Source: Nitratireductor sp. XY-223
Lineage (GTDB): Bacteria > Pseudomonadota > Alphaproteobacteria > Rhizobiales > Rhizobiaceae
Assembly: GCF_004959855.1 (NCBI RefSeq)
Contig: NZ_SPNT01000003.1
Span: 672,619-736,618 of the forward strand
Direction: 5' to 3'
DNA length: 64,000 nucleotides
The position numbers and the translations under genes were made by a program. The notes beneath the pieces are model-generated. The model saw nothing but the letters and a program-made list of their open reading frames with translations. It searched no databases and had not been told where the DNA came from. Below are positions 1-8,942 of this stretch, in pieces. How positions within the stretch are numbered: position 1 is the first letter of the stretch; each line of letters opens with the position of its first letter.

Positions 1-231
1 TTCGGCCATTCCGGATAATTGTCCGGCATCGGCTTGTCGGTATAGCGGTAGAGATCCTTGGGGCTTTGGGTCTGCACATCCGGATAGGAGCGCGACGGCT
101 CCCAAACGCCACCCAGATCGTGGCTGCGCTCCAGGACGGTTATCTCGTGTCCCTTGTCCTTGAATACCTTGGCGGCGGCAAGGCCGCTGACGCCGGCGCC
201 GATGATCGCGACTTTCTTGCGCTTGACCATG
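1..231 (-). CDS. Flavin-containing monooxygenase, N-terminal part (runs off left edge)
   Basis: Seventy-seven codons are visible from an ATG at 231; the rest lies outside the window. A short basic start leads into a beta strand and the FAD-binding glycine motif GAGVSG (residues 11-16), then LERSHDLGGVW, the end of the first Rossmann unit as seen in flavin-containing and Baeyer-Villiger monooxygenases. The family oxygenates N, S or carbonyl groups with NADPH and O2. The gene follows the cupin gene at 329-781 in the same direction, and the two are probably co-transcribed and controlled by the divergent AraC regulator. The substrate cannot be read from this fragment. Confidence 0.8.
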
Positions 232-328
232 GCATATCTCCCTCATTGCCTGCCGACGGCGCCGACAGGTTTTGTTGTCTTTCGCTGTTGGCCCGGGCCG
301 GACGGTTCCGCCCGGCCGGACCGCCTAC

Positions 329-781
329 TCATTCATTGGCTTCGGGCGGCAGGAAATCGACCTCGTGCTGGGCGGATATCTTCACGACTTCCTCGGGGTC
401 CTCGAGATTGTGCAGGTTGTTGAACAGTTCCTCGAGCTTTTGCGCCGGCGAGACCCAGAACAAGGCCCGCGCCGGCTTGTCCGACTTGTTGAAATAGCCG
501 TGCGGAATGCCGCGCGGCATGCGCACCAGGTCGCCGGCCTCGGCCTTGACCCACTGGCCGTCGAGCTTCAGGTCGAGCACGCCTTCCTGCACCAGGATGA
601 ATTCGTCCTGCGTCGGATGCACATGCACCGGCACGAACTGGCCGGGTTCGGAGTTCGTCTCGAATGCGAAGGTCGTGTCGCAACAGGCCTTGGGGTAATA
701 GGTCTGGCCAAGGATGTTCCAGGTCTTGCCGGCATAGCCGGTCCCGTTGCGGGTGATCCCCTTTTCCAGATCTTGCGTCAT
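329..781 (-). CDS. Small cupin-domain protein
   Basis: A 150-residue single-domain cupin. Motif 1 is HVHPTQDE (His53, His55, Glu60) and motif 2 is PRGIPHGYFN (His94), so the usual 3-His/1-Glu metal site is complete. The start at 781 is chosen because GGAGG lies just upstream; the open frame extends 37 codons further without a better start. Such proteins are metal-dependent dioxygenases, isomerases or simple binding proteins, and the sequence does not decide which. It is the first gene of a probable two-gene operon with the flavin monooxygenase downstream, which suggests a shared oxidative catabolic step. Confidence 0.8.
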   Translation of the reverse strand: MTQDLEKGITRNGTGYAGKTWNILGQTYYPKACCDTTFAFETNSEPGQFVPVHVHPTQDEFILVQEGVLDLKLDGQWVKAEAGDLVRMPRGIPHGYFNKSDKPARALFWVSPAQKLEELFNNLHNLEDPEEVVKISAQHEVDFLPPEANE

Positions 782-890
782 GGTTTCCTCCCTATTGACA
801 GTATCCAGATGTATTTTAAGCTTGAAGGATGGAGCCGGTCCGCTGCGCTGTCTATCCGTTTTGCGCAAAAACCGACCGGAATGCGATGCC

Positions 891-1877
891 ATGACGCCGC
901 TCTCGCAACACGCACTGTTCCGGACCAGTGATCCCGATCATGCCCGCGAGCTGGTCGCGCGGAAGTTCTGCGGCCATCGTCTCGAGCCCCTGGCCGAACG
1001 CGATGCCTTCGATGCCCGCCACCATTTCGCGCGCGGCGCGATGCTCGCCATCAACTACATGCAATACGGGGCGACGGTCCTGATCGATCCCGGGGAACTG
1101 CGGGATTTCTACCTGATCCAGATACCGGTTGCCGGCGGCGCGCAGATCGCCAACGGCAGCGTGGTGTTCGATTCCGACACCGAAAACGGCACGATCCTCA
1201 ATCCGGACCGCAAGACCCGCATGGTCTGGCATGCCGGATGCGAACAGTACCTCATCTATATCGCCCGGGACGTGCTGACCGCGTTCGCCGAACAGCTGAT
1301 CGGACGGTATCTGACGAAGCCGCTGGTTTTCGATCCGCATATCGATTTCGGGCGAAGAGGCGCACGAAACTGGCGCAGGAAAGTGATGGCGATTTACGCG
1401 GCCGCCGACGACGGCAGCCTGTTCACCGCCGATGCGCGGCAATCACAGCGCATGCTCGAAGAGCAGTTGCTTGCCACGTTCCTCGAGATTCAGCCGAGCA
1501 ACATCAGTCACTTCCTGGAGCGTGCCCCTGCGTCCCTGGCGCCCGGCTACGTGACGCGTGCGCGGCGCTACATCGTCGAAAACGCGCAGCGCCCGATCGC
1601 GCTGAGCGACATCGCGGCGGCTGCGGATGTCTCCGTGCGGGCGCTGCAATACGAGTTCATGAAAAGCCTGTCGATGAGTCCCATGCAGGCGCTGCGAAAA
1701 GAACGGCTGATGCGGATCAGGCAGGAGCTCGGATCCGGTCACTGCGACGGCACGGTCGCTTGTGTCGCGGCAAAATGGGGAATGCCGCATTTCGGCAGGT
1801 TCTCGCGGTACTACGCCAGTGAATTCGGCGAGTTGCCTAGCAATACAATACGGACCTCCAAACTACTAAAACAGTAG
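891..1877 (+). CDS. AraC-family transcriptional regulator
   Basis: A 328-residue regulator. Residues ~10-180 form an AraC-binding-like (cupin-type) sensor domain and residues ~225-320 form the double helix-turn-helix; IALSDIAAAADVS and the C-terminal block GMPHFGRFSRYYASEFGELP are the family signatures. The start at 891 (MTPLSQHALF) matches the usual start of the family; an in-frame upstream extension of 48 codons overlaps the divergent cupin start and is unlikely. It is transcribed away from the cupin/monooxygenase operon with about 110 bp between the start codons, the classic arrangement for a local activator of that operon. The inducer is unknown. Confidence 0.88.
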   Translation: MTPLSQHALFRTSDPDHARELVARKFCGHRLEPLAERDAFDARHHFARGAMLAINYMQYGATVLIDPGELRDFYLIQIPVAGGAQIANGSVVFDSDTENGTILNPDRKTRMVWHAGCEQYLIYIARDVLTAFAEQLIGRYLTKPLVFDPHIDFGRRGARNWRRKVMAIYAAADDGSLFTADARQSQRMLEEQLLATFLEIQPSNISHFLERAPASLAPGYVTRARRYIVENAQRPIALSDIAAAADVSVRALQYEFMKSLSMSPMQALRKERLMRIRQELGSGHCDGTVACVAAKWGMPHFGRFSRYYASEFGELPSNTIRTSKLLKQ

Positions 1878-2397
1878 AAACAAACGGGCACGCGTCTCAT
1901 TTCTGATGCGGTCCGGAAATTTGCGACCACGCGCGAAACATCGAAACGGCCGCGTGGTTCAACTTCATCTTGTGTATCCAGGTCTATATTGCCATTACAG
2001 CGGGAAAACACGGTTTCACTCGCAAAACCTGTGGAATTTTGGTAAAATTGCGGGTGTGAAAAATCGTCAGAAATCTGTCAAATACGGCATGACATATATT
2101 TTTGACATTGATATTGCACCGCAATAAGGCGATTTTCGGCACGATTACAGCATTTTTGACAGTTATGTACACATTGCGTGCTCATCCGGATGCCTGAGAT
2201 ATATCTCAAAGCATTCAAAAATTTAAATATCGGAAATATTGAATAGTAATCGACTTCGAGTAAACATTTATTATATTGATAAGTTACTTCTAATCTTATA
2301 ATCAGGAACTCGCTATTCACTTTCTCGAGCGCACACAGTGCTATGACGGTAAACGTGAATAGCGGATAACAAACTAACAAGAATTCCGAGGCGCAAA
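1878..2397. other. AT-rich 520-bp intergenic region upstream of mucR
   Basis: No convincing gene is present. The stretch is clearly more AT-rich than the flanking genes, with several T-runs followed by TTGACA-like hexamers (near 2102 and 2156). MucR/Ros proteins are known to bind AT-rich DNA with T-A steps and to regulate their own genes, so this is probably the autoregulated mucR promoter and leader. A ribosome site (GAGG) precedes the ATG at 2398. Confidence 0.5.
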
Positions 2398-2817
2398 ATG
2401 GATGAAACTATGGAACAGGGCCGCGAAGACCGGCTCGTTGAACTAACCGCAGATGTTGTTGCGGCCTATGTCAGCAACAATGTCGTCCAGACAAGCGATC
2501 TTCCGCATCTTATCGCTGAAGTGCATTCCGCTCTGGGATCCACCACGACGAGTGAGGAAACCAAAGTCGATACACAGCAGAAGCCTGCCGTGAACATCAG
2601 GAAATCGCTACAGGAAAATCAGATTACCTGTCTGGAATGCGGTCTGAAGTTCAAGTCGCTGAAACGCCACCTGATGACCTATCATGGTCTGACGCCTGAG
2701 GCGTATCGCGCAAAGTGGAACCTTCCGGCCAGCTATCCGATGGTGGCGCCCGCATATGCGGAAAAGCGTTCGAAGCTCGCCAAGGATATGAAACTCGGCC
2801 ACAAGCGCGGCAAATGA
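2398..2817 (+). CDS. mucR: MucR/Ros family zinc-finger transcriptional regulator
   Basis: A 139-residue protein with the prokaryotic zinc finger of the Ros/MucR family: C78-x2-C81-x9-H91-x4-H96 inside CLECGLKFKSLKRHL, followed by the conserved TYHGLTPEAYRAKWNLP segment. Length and architecture (acidic helical N terminus for oligomerisation, C-terminal finger) match the family. MucR proteins are H-NS-like global regulators that bind AT-rich promoters and control exopolysaccharide, motility and cell-cycle genes in rhizobia and Brucella. The long AT-rich leader upstream fits autoregulation. Several mucR paralogues per genome are common, so the symbol denotes the family rather than a particular orthologue. 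Confidence 0.92.
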   Translation: MDETMEQGREDRLVELTADVVAAYVSNNVVQTSDLPHLIAEVHSALGSTTTSEETKVDTQQKPAVNIRKSLQENQITCLECGLKFKSLKRHLMTYHGLTPEAYRAKWNLPASYPMVAPAYAEKRSKLAKDMKLGHKRGK

Positions 2818-2911
2818 CCGTTGTTGTCGCTCCGTGAGGGCCGGGCGGTCCTTCCGTTGCGACACGGGTGGCATTGAAGCCCGCATTCGGGTTTCAAGAC
2901 GATCACAAAGG

Positions 2912-2937
2912 AAACGGGCGCCTCAAGCGCCCGTTTT
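2912..2937. terminator. Bidirectional rho-independent terminator
   Basis: A 10-bp GC-rich perfect stem (AAACGGGCGC paired with GCGCCCGTTT, five-base loop) flanked by an A-tract on the left and a T-tract on the right. It lies between mucR (+) and the convergent dehydrogenase gene (-) and can terminate both. Confidence 0.85.
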
Positions 2938-2985
2938 CCTTTGGTTGCCGGTTCGTGGGACAGGAGACGACGCGCGCCGCTGCTT

Positions 2986-4074
2986 CTATGAACGACCCTG
3001 CCTGTCTGCGGCCGACAGCCGCTCCTCTGCGATCCGGTCCGCCACCGTTGCCGTGGGAGCATTTTCCGCCTGCGCCCGCAGGAAGATCTCGGTGAGCGTG
3101 TCGCCAATGTCGCGCACGTCTGCCTCCAGAACGTCGTCTTCCACGTCGTGCCGCGCCAGGGCGATCACGCCGCCGGCATTGATGACATAGTCCGGCGCAT
3201 AAAGAATACCGCGCTGGGCGAGGGCCTCGCCGTCGGACGGCTCGGCAAGCTGATTGTTGGCGGAACCCGCGATGATCGGCGCTCCGAGTTCAGGAATGGT
3301 GTCGCTGTTGATCCCGGCGCCCATCGCGCAGGGCGCGAAGACGTCGGCTTCCACCTTGTGGGCGTCGTTCGTGTCGACGGATTTTGCCCCGAAGGCCGAG
3401 ACGGCACGGCCAACCGCGCTCTGGTTGATGTCGGAAACGACCAGGTCCGCGCCCGCGTCATGCAGGAAGCGCGCCAGCGTGAAGCCGACATTTCCGAGCC
3501 CTTGCACCGAAACCGTGCGACCGTGAAGATCGGACGAGCCGTAGAGGTGTTTGAGCGCCGACTGAATACCGCAATAGACGCCGAGCGCGGTGTAAGGGGA
3601 GGGATCGCCCCTGTGTGTTTTCGACGTGCCGCGCACATGCTCGGTGGCTCCGCCGATCGCTTCCATGTCCGCGGGCGTCATGCCGACATCCTCGCCGGTA
3701 ATGTAAAGGCCCCCCAGGGCATCGACCTTCTTGCCGAAGGCGTGCATCAGTTCGGGGGACTTGTCCTTCTTCGGATCGGCGATGATGACGGCCTTGCCGC
3801 CGCCATAATCGAGGCCGGCCATGGCGTTCTTGTAGGTCATGCCGCGCGACAGGCGCAGCGCATCGGTGAGCGCTTCCTCGGTGTTCTGGTAGGGCCACAT
3901 CCGGCAACCGCCCAGCGCCGGGCCAAGACGCGTGTCGTGGATCGCGATGACCGTGTAAAGGCCGGTCCTGGCGTCATGGCCGAAGACGATCTTTTCGTGG
4001 CCGTCGAATTCCGGATGGTCGAATCCGGACATATTCATGCTGCCTGCTTCTTTGCTTTTCGAAGTGATTTCCAT
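2986..4074 (-). CDS. Leu/Phe/Val-type amino-acid dehydrogenase
   Basis: A 362-residue NAD-dependent dehydrogenase of the Glu/Leu/Phe/Val family. The N-terminal substrate domain carries GCRMWPY and the two conserved lysines (MTYKNA, Lys82; DYGGGKAV, Lys94). The C-terminal Rossmann domain has GLGNVG at residues 192-197, followed by GSANNQLAE. These enzymes oxidatively deaminate branched-chain or aromatic amino acids to 2-oxo acids. The length matches leucine dehydrogenase (~360) rather than glutamate dehydrogenase (~420-450). The ATG at 4074 is used because GGGAG lies 7 bases upstream; Met13/Met15 are weaker alternatives. It stands alone and ends at a bidirectional terminator. Confidence 0.88.
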   Translation of the reverse strand: MEITSKSKEAGSMNMSGFDHPEFDGHEKIVFGHDARTGLYTVIAIHDTRLGPALGGCRMWPYQNTEEALTDALRLSRGMTYKNAMAGLDYGGGKAVIIADPKKDKSPELMHAFGKKVDALGGLYITGEDVGMTPADMEAIGGATEHVRGTSKTHRGDPSPYTALGVYCGIQSALKHLYGSSDLHGRTVSVQGLGNVGFTLARFLHDAGADLVVSDINQSAVGRAVSAFGAKSVDTNDAHKVEADVFAPCAMGAGINSDTIPELGAPIIAGSANNQLAEPSDGEALAQRGILYAPDYVINAGGVIALARHDVEDDVLEADVRDIGDTLTEIFLRAQAENAPTATVADRIAEERLSAADRQGRS

Positions 4075-4283
4075 CGATAATCTCCCGGAAAATCTACACG
4101 ATACCGGCGTCAGATTACGGAGCCGCCGAACCGAATCGGCGTTTACTGGTTCTATTTTATATGATCCTTGGCCCGTTGGATTTAAAGCGTCGGATACACA
4201 CAGTTATTTGATCGCTGTTGCACGTGCAAAAGCAAAATACCCCGCCCGAATCAGCGACTTATGCGGGCCGATGAGCACTGAAT

Positions 4284-4318
4284 CAGCCAACGGCGGACGT
4301 GCGGTCCGCCATTGGCTG
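4284..4318. terminator. Strong hairpin downstream of SH3b gene
   Basis: CAGCCAA-GGCGGAC pairs with GTCCGCC-TTGGCTG (14 pairs, one internal mismatch, 5-base loop) just past the stop of the minus-strand gene at 4334. There is no clear U-tract, so it is either a poor intrinsic terminator or a 3' stabilising hairpin. Confidence 0.5.
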
Positions 4319-4333
4319 AGGTTGGGCGACTGG

Positions 4334-5038
4334 TCAGCCTCTGCGGTTGTTGCGCTGACCAAGTCCCTGCCGCGGCTGGATGCCCCTTTGTTGACCCATA
4401 CGAGGCTGCGTTGCTTGAGGCTGCCTCGGTTGCACGGGCTGTACGGCCTGCGGCCGGCGCGGCAGTATCGGCTGCACCGCTTGCGGCGGACGCGGGTTGG
4501 CCTGCGGCGGGCGCGGCGGACGGGGGTTGGCCTGCGGCGGACGCGGCGGCTGGATGGGCTGCACCATCTGCGGCGGGCGCGGATTGGCGTGCGGCGGACG
4601 CGGCGGGCGCGGGTTGGCCTGCGGCGGACGCGGCGGCGGCCTGTAGTAGCGGTTCCAGTTCGCGTACCAGGGACGCCCGTAATAGTAACGGTCCCAATAG
4701 GCACGGTTAAAGACAACGACCGTGATGCCGACTGACGGGGCAATTGCCGGGGTTATGATGCGCGGCTGGCCCTGATAGGTGACCTGGATATAGGATGCGG
4801 ACATCCATCCGCGTTCCGTACCCCAGGAAACGTCGCACCAGTTGTAGCCATCCAGGCAACCATATGTCGTGATCGGTGTCCCGTTGGGCACGGTGACAAG
4901 GATCGGATAGGCGGTGCCCGGACCCGCACGCAAATTGACATTTGCGGTGGTGTAGCTGGATGTTGCGGCCTGTGCGGCGCCCACTATTGTGGTAGCACCG
5001 ACGATGGCGACAAGACCCGTAAGTATCCGTTTTATCAT
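4334..5038 (-). CDS. Secreted SH3b-domain protein with proline-rich tail
   Basis: A 234-residue protein. Residues 1-24 form a signal peptide ending in AQA. Residues ~28-86 are a bacterial SH3 (SH3b) domain recognisable from NVNLRAGPG, NGTPITTYG and RGWMSASYI. Residues ~105-135 are rich in Tyr/Trp/Arg, and the rest is a low-complexity tail with repeated RPPQANPRPP units. Small periplasmic SH3b proteins of this kind are common in rhizobia and are thought to bind cell wall; no enzymatic domain is present. The tail is encoded by a near-repetitive GC-rich stretch (about 4440-4640) that may vary in length between strains. Confidence 0.8.
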   Translation of the reverse strand: MIKRILTGLVAIVGATTIVGAAQAATSSYTTANVNLRAGPGTAYPILVTVPNGTPITTYGCLDGYNWCDVSWGTERGWMSASYIQVTYQGQPRIITPAIAPSVGITVVVFNRAYWDRYYYGRPWYANWNRYYRPPPRPPQANPRPPRPPHANPRPPQMVQPIQPPRPPQANPRPPRPPQANPRPPQAVQPILPRRPQAVQPVQPRQPQATQPRMGQQRGIQPRQGLGQRNNRRG

Positions 5039-5285
5039 GGTTCGTTCGATCCATTGGTTGATGTTTCGGGTTTCATGCCGCGCATGTCGTGACCAATTGT
5101 GGCAGCCACAAGTACGACTTTCGCAGTAGAGATGAATTCGCCGTGACCGGTTCTCATTGTCCGCTGTGCCGGACGAGACCGCCCACAGGAGACAATGCCT
5201 TCAATCCCGATAAGACTTGCCAAACGATGCTATTCGCTGAACACTTCGGCGCGCACCGGTGGGCGGCGGCAGATTGGAATCAAGA

Positions 5286-6407
5286 ATGAACAACCGATTT
5301 AGCAACCTTGTCTACGGCCTTGCATTCGCGATCATGGTCGGCTTTGTCCTGCGGATCGGCAAGCCCATATTCATACCGGTGATTGCGGGCATCATATCCG
5401 TCTACGTCCTGAGCACCGTGGCAACGAGCCTGGGCAGGGTCCCAATCATCGGCTCATGGATTCCGCTCTGGCTGCGCCATATCGCAGCGCTGCTTGTTTT
5501 CATTTTTCTTGGTTTTCTGCTGGTTCTGCTTTTTGCAGATAACGTACAGCGGGTGATCGCGCTGGCACCGCAATATCAGGCCACGCTGCTCGCTTTTGCC
5601 GGTGACATCGCCAAAATGCTGGGTGTCGAGGACGAACCCACATGGGGCACGATACGCAATCTGTTTCTCGGCGAAATTGACCTTCAAAGGCTCATTGGCA
5701 CAACCGTGACATCGGTGACCGTGCTTGGCGGACAGCTTTTCGTTGTCATTTTATATGCCAGTTTTCTCATGGCCGAACGCCTGCATTTCAGCCGGAAGAT
5801 CATTCTCGCCACGACAACGCAGCAGGATGCCAAGCGCATCATGGAAGTCGTCGGCAACGTCAACGAACGCATCGGCAACTACCTGACCGTCAAAACGCTG
5901 GTCAATGTGCTTCTGGGGCTGATCAGCTATGTGTGCATGCGCCTCATCGGGGTCGATTTCGCCGGCTTTTTTGCCGTGCTGATCGGCGTCCTGAACTACA
6001 TCCCCTATGTCGGATCGTTAGTTGGCGTGGCCTTTCCGGTTCTTTTGACGGCGGCCCAGTTCGGCTCGATTGAGCCAATCCTGATCGTTTTGATCAGCCT
6101 GACGGCCTCGCAGATGTTCATGGGCGGTGTCGTCGAACCACGGCTCCTCGGACGGTCGATGAACCTGAGCCCGTTCGTGGTGCTGATCTCGCTGACGGTC
6201 TGGTATGCGCTGTGGGGGATCGGCGGCGCGATCCTCGCGGTGCCGATGACGTCGGTCGTCGTCATTATCCTGGCGGAATTCAGCCCGACCCGGCCGATCG
6301 CCATCCTGCTCTCCCAGAGCGGGAATTTCGGCAGCAACAGGGGAACGGCCGATGCCGCAGGCAGTGGGCAAAAACGACAGCCTGCGGCTCCGAACCAGGG
6401 CGTGTAA
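5286..6407 (+). CDS. AI-2E family transporter (membrane permease)
   Basis: A 373-residue polytopic membrane protein with about eight hydrophobic segments. It has the AI-2E/PerM layout: two N-terminal helices, a soluble loop (~95-140), then helices carrying VLNYIPYVGSLVG and the conserved VVEPRLLGRSMNLSP block near residue 295. Members are secondary transporters for varied small molecules or ions; the autoinducer-2 name should not be taken as function. The start is placed at the ATG at 5286 rather than an in-frame GTG 27 bases upstream because the resulting N terminus matches the family. It is convergent with the cyclase gene that ends at 6428. Confidence 0.85.
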   Translation: MNNRFSNLVYGLAFAIMVGFVLRIGKPIFIPVIAGIISVYVLSTVATSLGRVPIIGSWIPLWLRHIAALLVFIFLGFLLVLLFADNVQRVIALAPQYQATLLAFAGDIAKMLGVEDEPTWGTIRNLFLGEIDLQRLIGTTVTSVTVLGGQLFVVILYASFLMAERLHFSRKIILATTTQQDAKRIMEVVGNVNERIGNYLTVKTLVNVLLGLISYVCMRLIGVDFAGFFAVLIGVLNYIPYVGSLVGVAFPVLLTAAQFGSIEPILIVLISLTASQMFMGGVVEPRLLGRSMNLSPFVVLISLTVWYALWGIGGAILAVPMTSVVVIILAEFSPTRPIAILLSQSGNFGSNRGTADAAGSGQKRQPAAPNQGV

Positions 6408-6427
6408 TCATCAACGGCTGGCCGTGG

Positions 6428-8104
6428 TCATTCCGGCAGGCCGGCCTTTCGCAGCCCGTCGAAGTAGCGTTCACCGCCAGCCGAGCCGCCGTAGTCGTTC
6501 ATGGCCTTCCAGGAGGAGATCGTTCGGTCCGGCACCAGTTCCCGATAGGCGGACAATGCGGCAGCGGCCTTTTCAGGTTGGCCGGAATTCGCATAGGCCG
6601 CTGCCAATACCGAATAGAGCGATGCATATGTGCTGGACAGTTCGAGCCCCTCATTGGCCATCCTGATGGCTGTGGCATCGTCGCCCAACTGGAGGGATGC
6701 AATCGCTGCTCCACCTTTAGCCGGCGCTGAAAACGGATGGGCCTTGCCGAAACGTTCGAATTTTCTGAAGCAGTCCAGGGCGGTCGAGGTCTCCCCGCAC
6801 CAAAGCGAGCACCATGCCGCATAATGCAGGACGTTCGCATCCGACGCCGACACGCGCAGTGCATCTGCAATCGCGTTGCGCAATGGCGCTGCATCCGAAC
6901 TCGATTTGAAATTGGCGAGTGCGATTCCGATACCGAGAACAGGACTGCGGCCGGTCAGACGACTGCCGCGGGCGACCCAATCGGGGAAATACTTCTCGTA
7001 GAAAGGCAAAACACTCTTGAGGCCGATTGACATCCCCGCATAGGTCGTCCAGATCGCCTCACCATAAGCGTCCGCCAGATCCGCGTCCTTTTCGATCGCC
7101 TGCACATAGCTGGACAGCGAGTCCGCAAACGACTGTGAATCGCCCAGCCGAAGTTGCATGAAACCCTGGACCAGACATTCCTCCGCCGTCCGGTCTTCCA
7201 GTCGGATGCGCGACATGCGATCTCTCTCGGCGTCCAGCAACCTGGTGATGACCTCAAACGCCACCGCCTCGGCCGTGCCGTCCTGCCAGTCGAAACTATT
7301 CGCCAGATCCCCATCGAACTTGCCGGCCCAGATCTGCGTGCCGCCCGGCTCGAACAATCGAGCTTCCAGCCGCAGGCGGTCGCCACGGCTTCGCAGCGCG
7401 CTTTTCAGTACGTAGCCTCGTGCTTGCTGCCGCTCACTTACCGCAACGACCAGCCAGCGCACAGCAGCCAGAGTCGCGTCCAGATCGCCCGTCAGACCTT
7501 CCGCCAGTTCGCGGACATCTGTCCGTTCGTCTGAAGTTGCGACAGGCAGAATCGCGAGATGCGGATAGCCGGTGGAGCGGCCGCGCATCGGGACGTTCGA
7601 AGCCTCCGACGGCGCCGTCGCCTTTGTCCACACACGCATCGGCTTGGCTACGTTCTTTAACGTTTGCTCGCCAGCATCGACAAAGGATGGGGTGAGGGTG
7701 CCGTCCAGGCCCGAATAGGCCGGGTCCGAGACGGCGATACCACCGGGCTCGGCCAAAGCCTCCAGCCTCGCGGCGACGTTAACGCCGTCGCCGAATATGT
7801 CCTCATCCTCATGAACCACATCGCCTATATGCACCCCGATTCGCAGTGCGATGAGTGGATGCCCGGTCAGACGGTCCTGCACTTGCACGGCGCAATTCAC
7901 CGCCTCGACGACGGAGCTGAATACCACCAGCCACCCATCACCCATCGATTTGACGATTTTGCCGTGATGCCCGGCGACCGTCGGTCCGAACACCTCTGTG
8001 CGAAATGCGCGCAAGGCGGCGAGCGCGCCGGCCTCATCGGCGCCAATCATGCGCGTATAACCCACAACGTCGGCTGCAAGGACCGCTGCCAAGCGACGTT
8101 CCAT
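6428..8104 (-). CDS. Class III adenylate/guanylate cyclase with TPR-like C terminus
   Basis: A 558-residue protein. Residues 1-150 form a class III nucleotide cyclase domain starting directly at the first strand (LAAVLAADVVGY, metal Asp12; KSMGDGWLV, Asp56; GDGVNVAARLEA). Residues ~180-300 resemble the TolB/FlgO-like domain that often follows (HLAILPV, LRLEARLFEPGGTQIWAG). The remainder is helical TPR-like repeats ending in a clear TPR near residue 500. Both metal aspartates are present, so catalytic activity is likely. This architecture is expanded in rhizobia, where many paralogues make cAMP in response to unknown signals. No membrane segment is visible, so it is probably cytosolic. Confidence 0.88.
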   Translation of the reverse strand: MERRLAAVLAADVVGYTRMIGADEAGALAALRAFRTEVFGPTVAGHHGKIVKSMGDGWLVVFSSVVEAVNCAVQVQDRLTGHPLIALRIGVHIGDVVHEDEDIFGDGVNVAARLEALAEPGGIAVSDPAYSGLDGTLTPSFVDAGEQTLKNVAKPMRVWTKATAPSEASNVPMRGRSTGYPHLAILPVATSDERTDVRELAEGLTGDLDATLAAVRWLVVAVSERQQARGYVLKSALRSRGDRLRLEARLFEPGGTQIWAGKFDGDLANSFDWQDGTAEAVAFEVITRLLDAERDRMSRIRLEDRTAEECLVQGFMQLRLGDSQSFADSLSSYVQAIEKDADLADAYGEAIWTTYAGMSIGLKSVLPFYEKYFPDWVARGSRLTGRSPVLGIGIALANFKSSSDAAPLRNAIADALRVSASDANVLHYAAWCSLWCGETSTALDCFRKFERFGKAHPFSAPAKGGAAIASLQLGDDATAIRMANEGLELSSTYASLYSVLAAAYANSGQPEKAAAALSAYRELVPDRTISSWKAMNDYGGSAGGERYFDGLRKAGLPE

Positions 8105-8393
8105 ATGTGACCTCAGGGACGATGCTTTTCGACCGCAACTTTATCACCGATATACAATAGCCATTCGGCCATGACCACCTGCCGCGTTGGAGCGGATGCT
8201 CTGATCAATGGTGGCCGAACAACGGCTTCGACTCATTTGCGACCCCTGCCAAGGACGCTTTCAGTTCCGTGGCGACGAGAGCGCCATGCCGCCTCGGGGC
8301 TCATGACCACAATTCGCATCGGCGCGACGCTTTCTCGCCGGGGCACCGGCTGGACACTTTCCCCATCTTCGGCTTTTGCATAGTCTCACTCCC

Positions 8394-8645
8394 ATGCTTT
8401 TCGAACTCACATTCATCGATTGGGTCGGCATCGTCGGTTCGTTTGTAATCGCCGGCGCCTATCTCGCCGTTTCGCGCGTATGGGTCAGTGCGGAACGTCC
8501 CGCGTTTCATCTGATCAATCTGGGAGGCGCGCTGATGATACTGGTTTCGCTTTGGTACCGCCCGAACGCGGGCGCGATTTTGATCGAGCTTTTATGGATA
8601 GGGATCGCGTTACTCTCATTGCTGCGCTGGGCGCGCAGGCGATAG
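8394..8645 (+). CDS. Small membrane protein, CBU_0592-like
   Basis: An 83-residue protein made almost entirely of three hydrophobic helices (DWVGIVGSFVIAGAYLAVS, a middle helix around LINLGGALMILVSL, and a C-terminal helix), ending in a basic tail RWARRR that favours a cytoplasmic C terminus. The pattern matches the CBU_0592 family of small bacterial membrane proteins of unknown function. The ATG at 8394 is preferred over one six codons upstream because hydrophobic sequence begins soon after it. It has no operon partner; the ~290 bases on either side show no gene. Confidence 0.7.
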   Translation: MLFELTFIDWVGIVGSFVIAGAYLAVSRVWVSAERPAFHLINLGGALMILVSLWYRPNAGAILIELLWIGIALLSLLRWARRR

Positions 8646-8942
8646 CGATGAGGACGGGAAGGGAGCTATCCGATTGGCTCCGGCAACAATCGGTGACGTG
8701 CTTCCGGACGTCCGCTTCGGGTCCGGAGCCGATATTCGCTGCGGTTGATCCAGACGCCGTTCATGCCAAGAGACGGAACGCCAATCACGAGCACACCAAG
8801 GACAGTTGAGCCTACGCAGAGCCTGCCGTCGTGACCGGCAAGTGATCGCCGGTTGCGGCCGTATAGGAGAGTGCCGGCCCGGCGGGGCCTGATTGACGAA
8901 TTTTACCCGTTTCCGTAAACTGCAATCCCTGGGGGTGGGGAA

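Noticed and set aside
4440-4640. Short GC-rich direct repeats that look CRISPR-like
   Set aside because: They are in-frame codon repeats of the proline-rich tail of the SH3b protein, with no regular spacers.
8171-8383. 70-codon frame between the cyclase and CBU_0592-like genes
   Set aside because: Poor composition, no ribosome site and overlap with the probable promoter region.
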